Of a stretch of DNA of 64,000 bases, positions 24,821 through 36,627 are shown in pieces. Each line of letters starts with the position of its first letter. Position 1 is the first letter of the stretch. A program made the translations under genes and the position numbers. The stretch comes from Limanda limanda (lineage: Eukaryota; Chordata; Actinopteri; Pleuronectiformes; Pleuronectidae): positions 7,483,522 through 7,547,521 of the forward strand of contig NC_083638.1 of the NCBI RefSeq assembly GCF_963576545.1. Reading direction: 5' to 3'. The notes below the pieces were generated by a model. The model was not told the DNA's origin, made no database searches, and saw nothing but the letters and a program-made list of their open reading frames with translations.

Positions 24821-25325
24821 GTAGGTAAACAGGTCTCAGAGTTTGCTGATGGAACTCGACAACCTGAAACCCTGAATTGGCAGAAACTCAGTTTTATACA
24901 AATATTTCTTTGTCTTCCACTTTTTATTGTGACTTATACGGGATGTGTTAACTTCTTCTTCTAAATCCTCTTCAGTTCTTCTTTTTGAGTCAGTGGCTAC
25001 AAGTCAGATTAATCATTACGTTTGAAACTTCTTCACATTAGTTATGTAGTTTTAAGTTTTTTGCAAATATAATAAAAGATCCTCAAACTTGTACAAGCCA
25101 CTGTTAGATTTGAAAAGCGTAGATAAATAAAACGTATTAATCTTTATTATTATTATTCCTACAGGAATCCACTGCTCTGAGTAAGATGCTGTTTGTTGGT
25201 TGACTTGAACATGTTTTCATTTGTTAATAGTTAAAATGCTGTTATTCCCTCAAAGGTGCAGTTTTACCACCATCACCAGAAGCCATTATCGTGGTTGAGC
25301 TTGTTTCTTGGAAAGTTTCCCAGCG

Positions 25326-28300
25326 ATGAGGTAACTCTTTGCAAAGATATTCCTTTTTTGAAGCGATTCTTTATAAAGCTCTTGATCTTACTTGCTGCCT
25401 CCAGAGAAGGTAAGTTGTGAGTTGGTGCATTAGACGTTAAATTGAATTGAAGTGAACTGAAATTTAATTGCTACTTGCCAGACGCAGGCCCGACCCCTCC
25501 ACCGAGTTCGGAGGTAATTGATTTGTTCCTTTTTATGCGTAAACGTGCAAAACAACTGAAAACACAACCGTGTCGGTGGAGGTAATTAGTGCCCTTAGCT
25601 TTGATATATTTTAAAGTAGAATATCACTCAGTCGACAGCATTCATCCGCCAAGGCCTAACACACTCCCTTTACTTCAATCACTAAATTGCACACATTCAT
25701 AGATATCAGTTCCCTAAATGGGCCTGATTATAAGTTTCGTTGTAATCAGTCCATTAGCTTTTCCGTGATCCTGCTCGCTAACAGAGAAACAAAAAGACGC
25801 ACCATGGTGAAAACACAACCTCTTGGTTCTTCACAGGGCGTGGCACTTTACTTTTCCTTGTTGTTATTCTGTTTATCGCTGTGCTCTTGCTTTTATCGTA
25901 CACACTTTACAGTATTCACCTTTTAATATGTCGTCACTGTGCTTCATGTTCATGCTGAATGTCTGTTTAACACACATTTCACTTGTAAGGCTGTAAAGAT
26001 ATGACGTGAAATATTTTGTAACTATATATTATACAAATTCAACTTGTTCTTTTCCTGCTTTTCTATCGTTGCAGGCGGCACCGTGATACTGTGAGGAAAT
26101 GGGGGCTCGGCCTCTGTTTTGTGATGTTGGTGCTCAGCTTCCCCTTTTTATACAACAGGTGAAAAAACTTCACGCTCTTCCTGAACAGCTGCAGAACTTT
26201 CTGTGTGAGATGATGTCATTTCATTGCCAGAATCACCTCAATTTACTTCACTGTCTTGATGACGGTGGCTTTTTTTTTACAGATCTTTTAGATTTGTTTT
26301 CATTGAAGAAAATACGCCGGTGCCCAGAGAGAAAGAAGAGAGGAGGAACATAGATGCCGACCTTAACTTTGGGTAAGAGATCTGACACTTGCACTGTAAA
26401 CAATTGTCATGTATATTAACAGTTAACTGCTGGCAGCAGGGTTGCCTGCAGTTTACTGTTATTTTACAGTACTCACACTGTAATCAACTTTACAGTGTGT
26501 TACAGTAAAAAACTAAATCAACTGAACAGTGCATTGCTGTATTTTCTTAAATTCACATTAAACTGCGGGTAGCAGCGTTGACAGGGATTTATCGTTTTCT
26601 TACTGTAACCATAATATACAGTTTAGTGCTGTCCACATACTAAAACACACTATAGTACTGTGTTATCTTATATTGACAGTATACGATTAGCATCAGTCTG
26701 TACATTATTATTAGGACCTGAGCACCGAACAGAGAGTGAGACAGTGAGGCCCTATTGTAGGCAAATTCATTGGCTTTTTCAGGGCTTTGACATGCTCACA
26801 TTCTTACCAACATTTGCAGAAAATTTGAAAGTGGTGAAAATGTACGTATTCTGGAGTAATTTTCAATGGGCGTGGCAAAATGGCTCAACGGTGCCCCCCC
26901 GAGCCCCCTGAACGCGTTCACATTGACTGATCTTGACAAAAATCGATACACAGGAGTATCATGACCAGACAAACAAAAAGTCTAGATGTGCAATTTGAAA
27001 AACACAAAAGGAATCCCTTCATTCTCATATTACATTACATTTCATCTAGCTGACGCTTTTATCCAAAGCGACTTACAATAAGTGCATTCAACCCCTAGGG
27101 TACAAACCCAGAACAACAAGAATCAAGAAAGTACAATTTCTTCAAAAATAAAGCATAACTACAAAGTGCTATAAGTGAGTGCCATTTATAGTGAGTGCTG
27201 GGGTGTAACGTTTGACCATGTGCTGGATGTAGACTGGACCTGATCTGTTCACAGCACGGTACGCAAATACCAATGTTTTGAAACGGATGCGGGCAGCCAA
27301 TGGTAACCAGTGAAGGGAGCAGAGGAGCGGAGGAGTGCGAGTGAATTTAGGTTGGTTAAAAACCAGTCTAGCTGCTTCATTCTGAATGAGCTGCCAAGGT
27401 CTGATGGCACTAGCAGGTAGACCTGCCAGGAGGGAGTTAGAGTAGTATGGGCGTGACCATATGAAATGTCCTCAATGTCTTCACTGTTCAAAACGTTAAA
27501 GACATTTCCTTGAGCAACAGTCAACAGACAGAACATTGATATGCTGTTTCCTTTTCTTTTTTGTCATAAAATGAAAAATAGGCCATGCCACACAGATTAC
27601 GAAAAGGATGTTTATTTTTTACTTTTCTATGAGCGCAGTTAAACAGAAAAGTGATATATATTAACAGCAGTGGATCTGTACGGTTGATAATTCTCACGCT
27701 AAGATGAATTTAGAAATCAATGAAATTAGAAAGAACATCCTTTAAAATGAATGTCATTGTTCAGAATAGCACATCAAAATAGCGAACCAAGGTTTTGGTA
27801 AGGAGGAGTTTAATTTATAGGAATTGACTGTCATCCATTCTGCTATTGCATTAAATTACATTGTAACCCTATTACTCGTGCAGAGTGTGAAGAATACAAG
27901 TTCAATAAAATGCAGCAACCAAAACATTCTATAGAAAAGAGGAGACTTACAAAAAACATGATCACTTGATTTACCCAACATTTATTTATAGACGGCGACT
28001 CCAATTGAAATACTTGCTGTTTTTGTTGATAGAAACAAAGTTGTCCATTACAGTTTCAAAATGTCAGCTATGCACAACAGAACATGACAGTTATCAGTTT
28101 GTTCATTAAATGTGATAAAACCAATAAACCTTGTAAAACACTTGGAGAAATTATGCATCCTGACAATGCCAACAACATTAATCCCACAAATTTAATCTAT
28201 AACAAATGATAATTAAATACTATATGAAAGATTACTTTTTTAAAAATGTTAAATGGTAAACCCCTGGTTAAATAAGAGTGACTCTATCAGACAAGTCTCT

Positions 28301-29016
28301 TTAAAACTATTAATTTAACAACAAAATGGCAGGATACGTTGTCCTCTAATCACTGTCATTAGAACAGTATTGTGTGTGAAGCACAGACGGAGGGAGCTCT
28401 GCAACTTGATTGCATGGAAGATCCACAAGTTACATTCATGAAGTAAAAACATCCAATAACTGATCCAAATTTCTAACAGAGTGAAATAAAGTGAAGGATA
28501 TCGGGTCAGCTCAGATACTCCATAATATACAGAGTAACCTTTAAAAGCTTAAGTGATCAAATCCTACAATGGCATACCTACAATGAAAACAATAAAATGA
28601 TCAATTAAGAATGAAACAATCTGTAATTATTACTTATCGTAGCGGGGCACCACCCTGGTTACAGGGACCAACAAGTCAATCTATAAATAACAGTCTCAGT
28701 TGATAAATGTTAAATGAATAATCTCAATATTTAACATGAATGATTATATGATAAACAATGAAAGGATTTATGTTAATGCGCAGGCTATCATAACCCAGCT
28801 GCATTCACATACATATGCACAAATAATCACAGAATAACGATACTTTAATTACAAAAGGATTTATTAAAAAGGAAAATAAAGTTAATGTTATTCAATGATT
28901 CATCATTTTAACAAACTCCAATATTTCAAAGATAACAACGGCACTTATCACAATTTAGAACACATGTAAACATGTAAAACCTATGGTCTATCTTTGTGTG
29001 TATGTGTGTCTGTGTC

Positions 29017-29047
<31 letters not shown>

Positions 29048-32000
29048 AAGGGGAAGTGGCAATGACGTATGACGCAGTCACGTGGTGATGTAGTCTGGTC
29101 GCATCCAAGATGGCGGTACCTTCACGTTATTCAAAACAGAGGCCTATGTTAATGACAACGTGAGGCCGAAGCCAAAATGGCGGTGGGCCACGTGAGTTAC
29201 ACAAAGGAATCGTCAGACAAAGGTGTTTCTTTATCTCTGCTTTCTTTTGGCGCCAAATGGCGGCGAGCTGCGTTCAGGCTCTCCAAGTATAGATTTAGCT
29301 ATGTGATGTGAAATGTGTGACTGCCAGTGTTGCCACAGTTACTTTGAAAAAGTAACTTAGTTCCTTTACAGATTACTTTATTTTAAAAGTAACTAAGTTA
29401 CTTTATTAGTTACATTCAGCAGCTGCCGACAACACCCCCGCGGCCTCAACATAAAAATGACAACCGGTTTTGCCAACACTCACTTTATTAGAAGTGCATT
29501 TTTAAAAGTAATGTACAGAACAACAATGTATCTCCTGACATTTTAAGTTGAACTTAAAAACTATTTCCTGAAAAAAAACATTTTTTTCTAAAATAAAGAC
29601 AGTCTTTCTTGACCTGACATATTTAACACTGTAATGGCAAAACTGACTATTTATGATCTACATTGTTTATAAATGTAGCTATTAAATTCTTTTCAACATG
29701 TTTTATGAACATTGTACCGGTTGTTCACAGCATTAGAGAAGCAATGAGTGGTTTTACAAAACAAAACAAGTGTATAACACCTAGGGTTGCAAAATTCCGG
29801 GAATTTTCAAAGTTGGAAACTTTCCATGGGAATTAACGGGAATATACGGAAATTAATGGGAATTAACTGGAAATGTTGTGGGTAATTTATACTTACTGTA
29901 TTTACCTTGTTATATACAGAGAAATATGAACATTTTGTTTCGTCATAGGCTGATTTGAGCCCTGAGGAAACTTTGGGAACTTGACTATACGCTTCTGCAT
30001 CGTTGTGTCATTCTTAACATAGATCTTTGTACAGTATTTGCAAATGTACACAGCCTTTCCTTCTACATTGGATGGGGTGAAATGTCTCCACACATGAGAT
30101 AGTGCACGTGGCATTGTTCTGTAGAATAAGATGAGAAAAAAGTATGTTAAAAAACACTAATGCAATGCCAGAGATATAAATAGTTAGCCAAACAATTGGA
30201 ATCGTCTGTAAAAATATTTTATAATTTGATGTCTAAATGAATGGAAATAGGCTAGATGAACAGATGAACAATCCTCAATCAACATGCTAATATATTTTCA
30301 TCGAAACTTACCTGACTATAGTCCTGCACACTACAGCAGGCCTCAATAGCCTGCTGTAGTATGCAGGATGCTGGGAATTATCTGTGCATGTGATGGAAGA
30401 ATGCACAGTGGAGGGTTGAAATTCAACGTGCAGCGTGTGCTGCATTCCATACATCTTTAAAATAGAGTTTTGAATAATGTTTTTATATCTCAGCGCTTAA
30501 TTTGTGTATTTTTTCTTTTTTTTTCAAAATTCCCGAGCTCAACTTCCCATGGAAAGTTTCTGGAAAGTTTCCGGAAATTTACCGGAAACTTTCTGCCCCT
30601 TTGCAACCCTAATAACACCACATGTAGGCTGATATCATGTCTACATTTGTAACTTTGGCCTAATCTTATGTAGTAATCGTATGTTATGAAGTGGAGTGGG
30701 GCGAGTGGTCCGCACCAGTTCTCAGTCAGCTGCTAGGCGCCAGCCGAGGCGCACCGCCGGAATGCCCCCCCCCCCCGCGAAGGGAAGGTTCCCCCAGCGG
30801 GTGCCGTAGCTGAGGTGATCCGCGAGAAGGGCCCGAGTCGCCACCGCGGACCGCTGTACCCGGTTACCTCCAACCGGTCCCCGCCTTCTGCACCGGCGAC
30901 GGACACCACCCGCGGTCCAAGAGAAAGAAAGCCCCCGCACCAGCGACGCCGTGAGGCACCGCGGACGAGGACCCCCCCCCAAAAAAACGATTTCTCCCCC
31001 AGCCGCGGCACATGCCCAGCGTGCCAGAAATCAAATATACATTTTACTATTAATGACAAAATAGTAATGCACAGTGACTTGGACAAGTAACTTTAATCTG
31101 ATTACTGGTTTGGAAATAGTAACGCGTTAGATTACTCTTTACTGAAAAAAGTGGTCAGATTAGAGTTACGCGTTACTAAGTAACGCGTTACCGGCATCAC
31201 TGGTGACTGCAGATCAGAACGTGTGTGTAAGCAGGTTTAGGAGAAGAGAGAGAGAGAGAGAGAGAGAGAAAGAACATGCAAGAAAAGAACAGTGAAGCTC
31301 TTAAAAACACGCCGGAGGTAAGTTCACAGTGATTTCACCACTTGGGGCCCAAATAAGCGTTGTGCATCGATATTTTGATCGGTAAAATCTATGCAAACTT
31401 AAATGGACGTTAGCAGTGCGGCCAGAGGCGCTTCTAAACGCTAAGGCACTTTAACACAATGAACACGGCCGTAAAACCGGAAGTGCCGGCTCGTCACAGC
31501 TAAACGAGAGAGACACGGAGGTCTCCAACAAACATATACACTCAAAAACAGCTAACACGCTAAGTATTAAAACTAGTCTCTGCCCAGACAATATAGCCTC
31601 TTACTGTGACCGTGGTTTCGTAGGATGCGTGCGCGTTGGCGCGAATGTCCCGGAAGTCCAGTGAAAGTATCGTGGCCCTTAAGCTCTGTGTCGCTGGTTC
31701 GTCTGAGGCAGCGGGCGTCGTGCTGGGCCAAATAGGAGCGGATTCTCTCGTGCTCCTTGATGGGATGATGCTTCGTCCTTCTTCTGCAGAGATGTGCGGC
31801 TGCTTGGGGCCGCTTGTAGATCGTGTGGAAAGAAAAGTCTTTGTGGAACTCGGCCCGCGAGTGAATTTCCTGTGCTAATCTTTTCAAGTTAAAATAACAA
31901 AAAGGTCCTATCAAAATAAAACTTTGACTGAAGATAAAAGAACGAAAATAAAATTAAAAGAATTAAAACAAATGTTTGTGGTTGCCCCCTTTAGCAGCTG

Positions 32001-33589
32001 TAACATTTGGAAAGACCCGCAGGTCTTGGTCGAAGTCTTTTAGCAGGGAAATGGCAGCGATTTCTTTGATTTCAGCAGTTTTAAGCTACCTGAAAAGTTC
32101 CAGCCTCCTCAAGGTGGGGCTATGGGGTTCAGCCAATGGAATGTCAGAGTTCAACTCTCAGGGAGCGGTTAGAAACACAGTGGGGGTCCCTGAAGGAGCC
32201 CAGGAAATGCTTCCCCCACTAGGAGAGGCTCCACGTTGTCTGAGGAAGGTGTGGATTAAGAGTGAAAACCAGTAGAACTGTTTTTTTGGAATGTATTGTA
32301 GGAGAAAAAGTTTATAAGCCATTGTGTGGTAGTCAATACACTGGGATCTCCCCCAACACTGTTGTACTCAAATTCAGACCTAACACGTCAGGTTCACGTC
32401 TACATACTGTCAGAGTTGCAGAACATGACTAATTCAGATTGTGATCGAGCGTTAATCACTCTTATCCCGCTGCCAAAATTATAGTGCAGGTTTGCTCAAG
32501 GAACAGCAGAATGACATCTCCGAGCATTGTTTGTCTTTTTTGTATTTCCTGAGAACCAGGTACAGAACAGATTTCATCTTGTCTATTTCCAGGGCCAGAC
32601 AGACGGTTAAAACAATCACATCCTGGAATTCCCCGATCATGTGGAACGGGACATTTGACGGGAAGGCTTATGATGAGCTGCATATTCAACTCCGGTCATC
32701 CGTGGCTCTCACTGTGTTTGCTGTGGGCAGGTTTGTTGACCCTGTGAATATTGTGACTGCTGAGATGCGGTCATTTTCATTTGTCATACTTTTTCCAAAT
32801 GTGGTGACGATTTAGAAACGCTACCTGACTCCAACTGAACAAAGTGCAAAGGATCAGTTGGACTATGGCACAGTCAATTTCTGTTTTGCTGTCTATCTCA
32901 GGTACCTGGATGCCTACTGCAAGGATTTCCTGACCTCAGCAGAACAACACTTTATGTCGGGGTTACCAGTGACGTACTACGTGTTTACAGATTCACCTGA
33001 GAAGGTACCGCAAATTGAGCTCGGCCCCCAGCGAAGCCTCAAGGTTATCAAGGTGAAAATGTACACCAGATGGCAGGACATCTCTATGATGCGCATGAGT
33101 ATGATATCGGATCTCATAGAATCGGAGATTGCTTCCAGCTTCAGATACATCTTCTGCTTCGATGTGGATCAAGTGTTTGAAGCGAGGTTCGGCTCAGAGG
33201 CTCTGGGGGATTCTGTGGCTTTGCTCCACGCGCATTACTACAAACTTCCAAAGGACAGGTTCACCTATGACAGAAACAAGAAATCCACAGCCTTCATGGA
33301 AACTGGAGATTTCTACTACCATGCTGCCATCTTTGGAGGATTGTGTGCAAACGTGAAGAATCTGACAGACGCCTGCTACCTGAGCATCATGGAGGACAAA
33401 ATAAATGAAGTGGAGGCTCTGTGGCACGATGAGAGTCACCTCAACAAGTACTTCTGGCTGAACAAGCCAAGCAAGCTGCTCCCTCCCGAGTATTGCTGGA
33501 ACTATAGTATTGGTGACAGGAGCGACATAAACATCGTCCGCCTGAGATGGGCACCAAAACATTACGATACACTTCGCGCTAATGTCTGA
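25326..33589 (+). CDS. GT6-family glycosyltransferase, copy B (alpha-1,3-galactosyltransferase-like)
   Basis: Exons: 25326-25330 (ATGAG), 26075-26158, 26283-26372, 32593-32730, 32902-33589 (TGA); 334 residues, near the usual family length. ATG is chosen because AG|G joins in frame to the signal-anchor exon (MRRHRDTVRKWG, then LGLCFVMLVLSFPFLY). Stem is residues 30-59. The catalytic domain has RWQDISMMRM (162-171), the DVD metal site (193-195), the HAA donor triad (246-248), the glycosylation sequon NLT (259-261), WHDESHLNKY (280-289, with E283 as the family's candidate nucleophile) and the YDTLRANV tail. HAA matches mammalian alpha-1,3-galactosyltransferase, not the LGG/MGA of ABO, so UDP-Gal is the likely donor; the acceptor is unknown. 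It differs from copy C at N306 (D in the others) and S137 (L in C). Intron 3 is 6.2 kb because of transposons. Confidence 0.9.
26700..26990 (+). repeat. Dispersed repeat in intron 3 of copy B
   Basis: Inverted relative of 22735-23070, duplicated in unit C at 38507-38797. It shares 'atgaccagacaaacaaaaag' and 'aatggctcaacggtgcccc'. Confidence 0.6.
27025..27440 (-). mobile_element. L2-like LINE 3' end remnant, copy B intron 3
   Basis: The 'gctgacgcttttatccaaag' block is a common fish LINE 3'-end signature. Upstream on the minus strand, broken frames resemble the C-terminus of an L2-type reverse-transcriptase protein ('VNRSG.VYIQHMVK', 'LHWLPA'). Heavily frameshifted. The duplicate lies at 38832-39247. 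Confidence 0.55.
29782..30611. mobile_element. Nested hAT transposon inside the outer hAT, unit B
   Basis: Perfect 8-bp duplication ataacacc (29774-29781 and 30612-30619), and inverted ends TAGGGTTGCAAAATTCC / TTTGCAACCCTA. The minus-strand ORF 29902-30114 carries a BED-finger-like stretch (SHVWRHFTPS, YICKYC), a relic of a hAT transposase N-terminus. A hairpin (19-bp arms, one mismatch) lies at 30323-30367. Confidence 0.9.
30706..31010 (-). rRNA. 28S rRNA gene fragment captured in the hAT (unit B), degenerate
   Basis: The minus strand reads 'cctcggctggcgcctagcag' followed by 'agaactggtgcggacca', the conserved 28S sequence just before the 'ggggaatccgac' block. Upstream, 'cgggcccttctcgcggatc' and 'ctcagctacggc' match the preceding 28S segment. 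About 300 bp, mutated and truncated, so it is a non-functional pseudo-rDNA fragment. Its high GC explains the overlapping long ORFs. Confidence 0.75.
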
Positions 33590-33643
33590 ATAGCTTTGAA
33601 AAGATGGAGACAATTTTTTTGTGAGGCAACGCTGACTTTGACC

Positions 33644-33649
33644 AATAAA
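33644..33649 (+). terminator. Polyadenylation signal, copy B
   Basis: AATAAA 55 bases after the stop, conserved with copies A and C. Confidence 0.6.
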
Positions 33650-33933
33650 TTCTAATTGGGTCGTCCAAGCTGAGATAGATCAGAACAATATGTATAGATA
33701 TAAGATCCATGATACTCGTAGGAATGTGGAAAACACGTAAGGGAAATGATGCATGTCCGAATAAATTATTTAAGACACTTGCACATTAGCTGCAGGCAAA
33801 GAATCGTCAAACCAACCTTGGTAATTAAACAGAGCTTGAGATTTAAAAAACGACTTGATAAAACTAGAACTAGGCCCAACTAAAGATGCTTTTCCATCAA
33901 GACCCATGAATTATTCACTAAAAAGCTAAATAA

Positions 33934-33935
<2 letters not shown>

Positions 33936-33970
<35 letters not shown>
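33936..33970. repeat. TA microsatellite, unit B
   Basis: A (TA)n tract of about 35 bases. The equivalent tract in unit C (45733-45747) is about 18 bases shorter, one of the few B/C differences. Confidence 0.9.
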
Positions 33971-33974
<4 letters not shown>

Positions 33975-34352
33975 TACTATAAGATGAAAGTTCCTGTATC
34001 TGTTTTAATGAGTTTCCTCCCACCAAATTATGTGGAAATCTATTCTGTTGTTTTTTCTGCAAAATCCCCCAATAAGTTTGTTAGTGAAACATCTTTCTGG
34101 ACGTTGTGATTTCAAGGTCAAACCCGTTTGCTAAAAAGACGCCGGTTTACCTGTGGACTACGAATTGAGACAGAACCCCCCTCCTCCCTCTATCCAGAAC
34201 ATAAACCCATTCCGGTGTAACAGGCCAATTTAACCCCCGCCCAGATTAAACCTTTGTATACTTTGGCCCAGGCATAAACTGTCCTAGGCAAAACTATACC
34301 CATGGGTGTAAAATAGCCTAGGCCAGACTACACCCCTCCAGGCAGGGCCGGT

Positions 34353-34918
34353 CCTTCCTATAGGCGACAAAGACGGTTGCCTAGAGCGCCACATAGAGGG
34401 GGGCGCCAAAAACTGCGCCGAGCAAAAATAAAATATATATCTTTTTTATTTTCTTTTTGCTGGGCAGAGTTTTTTGCATCCCTTTTTCTCCAACCAATAT
34501 TTTGATATTAAAAAATATTTAACAAAAGGGGAAAATTTGGCAAAAATCTAAAGAGGTAGGGGTGTTGTCAGAACATGCTAGCGCACTCCTCCACTCCCTG
34601 AGATGCCCAGACATGCAAAAGACGTCCTAACAAACATTAGATCCTGGCTGAAGTTCAAGCACTCTCTACTCTGGTACTGGAAGAAAATAATAGATATCTG
34701 GACACTCTTATTATAACTTGACAGAAATAAAACACAACGCACTGCAAGAACGGGAGACAAGCATGATCATTTTGATGTTATCAGTGTTTAATTTTGAAAA
34801 TGTATATTGTAGCGAGGACTTGTTAGTCTTAGAAGTTGAAGTTTCAGGATGTTATGACTTTTACTATATTATCTTACAATTGCATTATGTTTTGGGAATG
34901 TGCTTTTATTTTAATGTG
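34353..34918 (+). mobile_element. Truncated hAT-like fragment at the end of unit B
   Basis: Starts CAGGGCCGGTCC, followed by 'tataggcgac', 'ttgcctagagcgcca', 'ggggcgcca'. This is the left end of a common fish hAT type. No right terminus is present: the sequence stops at the unit junction, where unit C begins. The same truncation recurs at 46130-46695. Confidence 0.5.
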
Positions 34919-36037
34919 TTTTCTTTTCTTGGAAAGCCAAGAAACTCAGCCTCCCAGGGGTAAACAGGTTTCATTCTTCTCCCAGAATGCCCAGAGGTGT
35001 GAAAAAAGCCACCAGGGTCAACTCCAATTGGTCACTCTGGCCCATGACCTATGAGGTCACCGGGCCTATATAAGGGGACTTCTGCCCCTCTTCTATCTCT
35101 TTTTTCGACAACTCTCCAAGGACAGCAGTCGGCCAGCCCTCTTCTCCTGCATTCGCCGAGGGGGGTCCTGGCTGCTCCAGCAAATCTTCTCTTCCCACCC
35201 AACAACCGGAGGTCAGAGGTGCAGTTTCCAACTCATCTCTTCAAGGAAACCTCCACGCATCTCAAGCTTTTTCCAAACTCCTAGCAGCGACTCAATGTCC
35301 TGCAGGTAGGAACTAAGATTCAATAAGCAACTGAAGTGCACAGCTCAACAGCACCGCGAGGACTTCAACCTTCCGACCGAACCGGAGACGTCACAGGACT
35401 GCAACTGCACAGCAACTTTCTCCCTTTCTAAAGACTGGTAACATACTGGGCTTAATAATTATACTGAGCTAAGCAAGACTGTTTATTTGATTCTGTGTGG
35501 TGTTTATAAGTTTGATATATGTGTGATATTGTGGTTAAAAGTTAAATGAAAGTAGGGTTAGTTTGTAATGCTCTTCACAAGCTTCCTTTGTAGGTCTCTC
35601 TGACTCATTACCTGCTTAACATCAACACAGACGCATATCTCTACCTACTTATCTACTCCCCCACTCCAGAAGAGGGGGGGGGGGGGCTACCATCTTAGGA
35701 GCCCACAGGAAGGTGTTACTTTCTTGGTCAACAACCATTTTGAAAGCACCCTTATTTACATACACACACACAAATCTTTGTTTTAGTTCGTACTCTGTTA
35801 GTAATTTATGTTTTATACTTTATTATATTCATAATAAATGTTTTTCTTTCACAAGTGTTCTTTCATTAATGTTGCATAAGGGAATTTTTCCAACCTCTAC
35901 ACTGTCAAGAACTCCATAAACCTTCACTGTTCATTATATAATCTGTAATAGTAAATATTAAGATTTCTAAGTGATCTAGATCTAAATGAGACTGATCTTA
36001 AACAATAAATTGGCTATCTTTTCCCTTCTTTGAAGGG
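34919..36037 (+). mobile_element. LTR-like module at the head of unit C
   Basis: Duplicate of 23112-24230, ending before TGGTGCCCC. Same evidence and same uncertainty. Confidence 0.5.
35024..35305 (+). promoter_or_regulatory. CCAAT/TATA promoter and candidate first exon, unit C
   Basis: CCAAT at 35024-35028, TATATAAG at 35067-35074, donor CAG|GTAGGA after 35305. Confidence 0.5.
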
Positions 36038-36441
36038 TGGTGCCCCAAGAGAACTTTAACAAACTAAAGTTATGATTAAACATTTTAAATATTAATGTTT
36101 TATAGGTATCACTCCTAACCATAATTGCACAACAACTGTAATGTCTTATTATAAATATGACATTGTATTGATTCAACATGTAGTACGTGAAATTTCTCTA
36201 GTGAATTCCTTATTTAAAAATGTTAATGCTAATCTCACGGTGTCCTGTCATTATTCTGTCTTTGTCAAAGTGTGAACACACACACACAGACACACATAAA
36301 GCTTATCATTAGAGCTGGAACAGGTTTTGGAGGACACATAATTCCTCCTCTTCATCACGTCTCTGAAAAGAGGCAGGGCCATTCCGTGGTGAAGGAAATG
36401 ATTCCCTCCCCTCAGTGAGAGGAACCACACCCTCTCTGCAG

Positions 36442-36627
36442 GTAGCAGACACACCTGCTGAATTAGTGGCAGTGGTCGGGGAAACAGTGATAATGTCCTG
36501 GACTCTTACACGGCGGCTTTTGCCATTTGGATCGTGACACCAGAGGAAAATCCAAACTCCGCTTGCTGACCAGCGTTGCTTGTTCATCTTCACCAAATCT
36601 ACGCCAGTGAAAACAATCTGCACAAAG
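36442..36627 (+). other. Candidate 5' untranslated exon, copy C
   Basis: Duplicate of 24635-24820, with the same acceptor and donor. Confidence 0.3.

Larger units (their letters stand above)
29325..31202. mobile_element. hAT-family DNA transposon (outer), unit B
   Basis: Flanked by a perfect 8-bp target duplication, gtgactgc (29317-29324 and 31203-31210). Termini CAGTGTTGCC and GGCATCACTG are inverted repeats, and the subterminal DNA is rich in 'agtaac'/'gttact' motifs. It has no transposase ORF and carries a nested hAT and a 28S rDNA fragment. 1878 bp. Confidence 0.9.
28575..32380 (-). mobile_element. Antisense LTR-like insertion in intron 3 of copy B, split by a hAT
   Basis: On the minus strand a TATAAA-like site (near 32310) lies near the start. 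The far end has TGGTGCCCC next to 28655, the same ending as the module at 23112-24230. It is absent from intron 3 of copies A and D. Short ORFs (for example 31573-31914) show no family motif. The LTR identity is tentative; that it is an insertion relative to A and D is clear. Confidence 0.45.
23112..34918 (+). repeat. Tandem unit B (about 11.8 kb), direct repeat of unit C
   Basis: Aligned point by point, 23112-34918 matches 34919-46695 nearly base for base, with the offset moving from 11807 to 11795 to 11777. Differences are few: some substitutions, a 9-base insertion in C near 41200, a deletion near 41640 and a shorter TA microsatellite in C. The unit contains glycosyltransferase copy B and all nested transposons. 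Each unit starts with 'tgttttctt..cttggaaagcc'. Confidence 0.95.

Noticed and set aside
26099..26353. 84-codon ORF starting MGARPLFCD
   Set aside because: Wrong frame: it reads across the signal-anchor exon and intron 2. The ATGAG exon puts the true frame one base away.
30722..31090. GC-rich overlapping ORFs of up to about 120 codons, repeated at 42503-42895
   Set aside because: They fall on the 28S rDNA fragment and poly-C runs. The high GC lowers stop frequency in all frames.
31573..31914. 113-codon minus-strand ORF and the 99-codon plus ORF at 31976
   Set aside because: No recognised motif. They lie inside the antisense LTR-like insertion and are duplicated only with unit C.
33194..33613. 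139-codon minus-strand ORF, repeated at 16258, 44989 and 50888
   Set aside because: Antisense shadow of the conserved catalytic exon. It has no family resemblance and its conservation follows the sense gene.
34220..34345. Partly palindromic segment around acccatgggt
   Set aside because: Only a 10-base core is exact and the outer matches are too weak to call an element.
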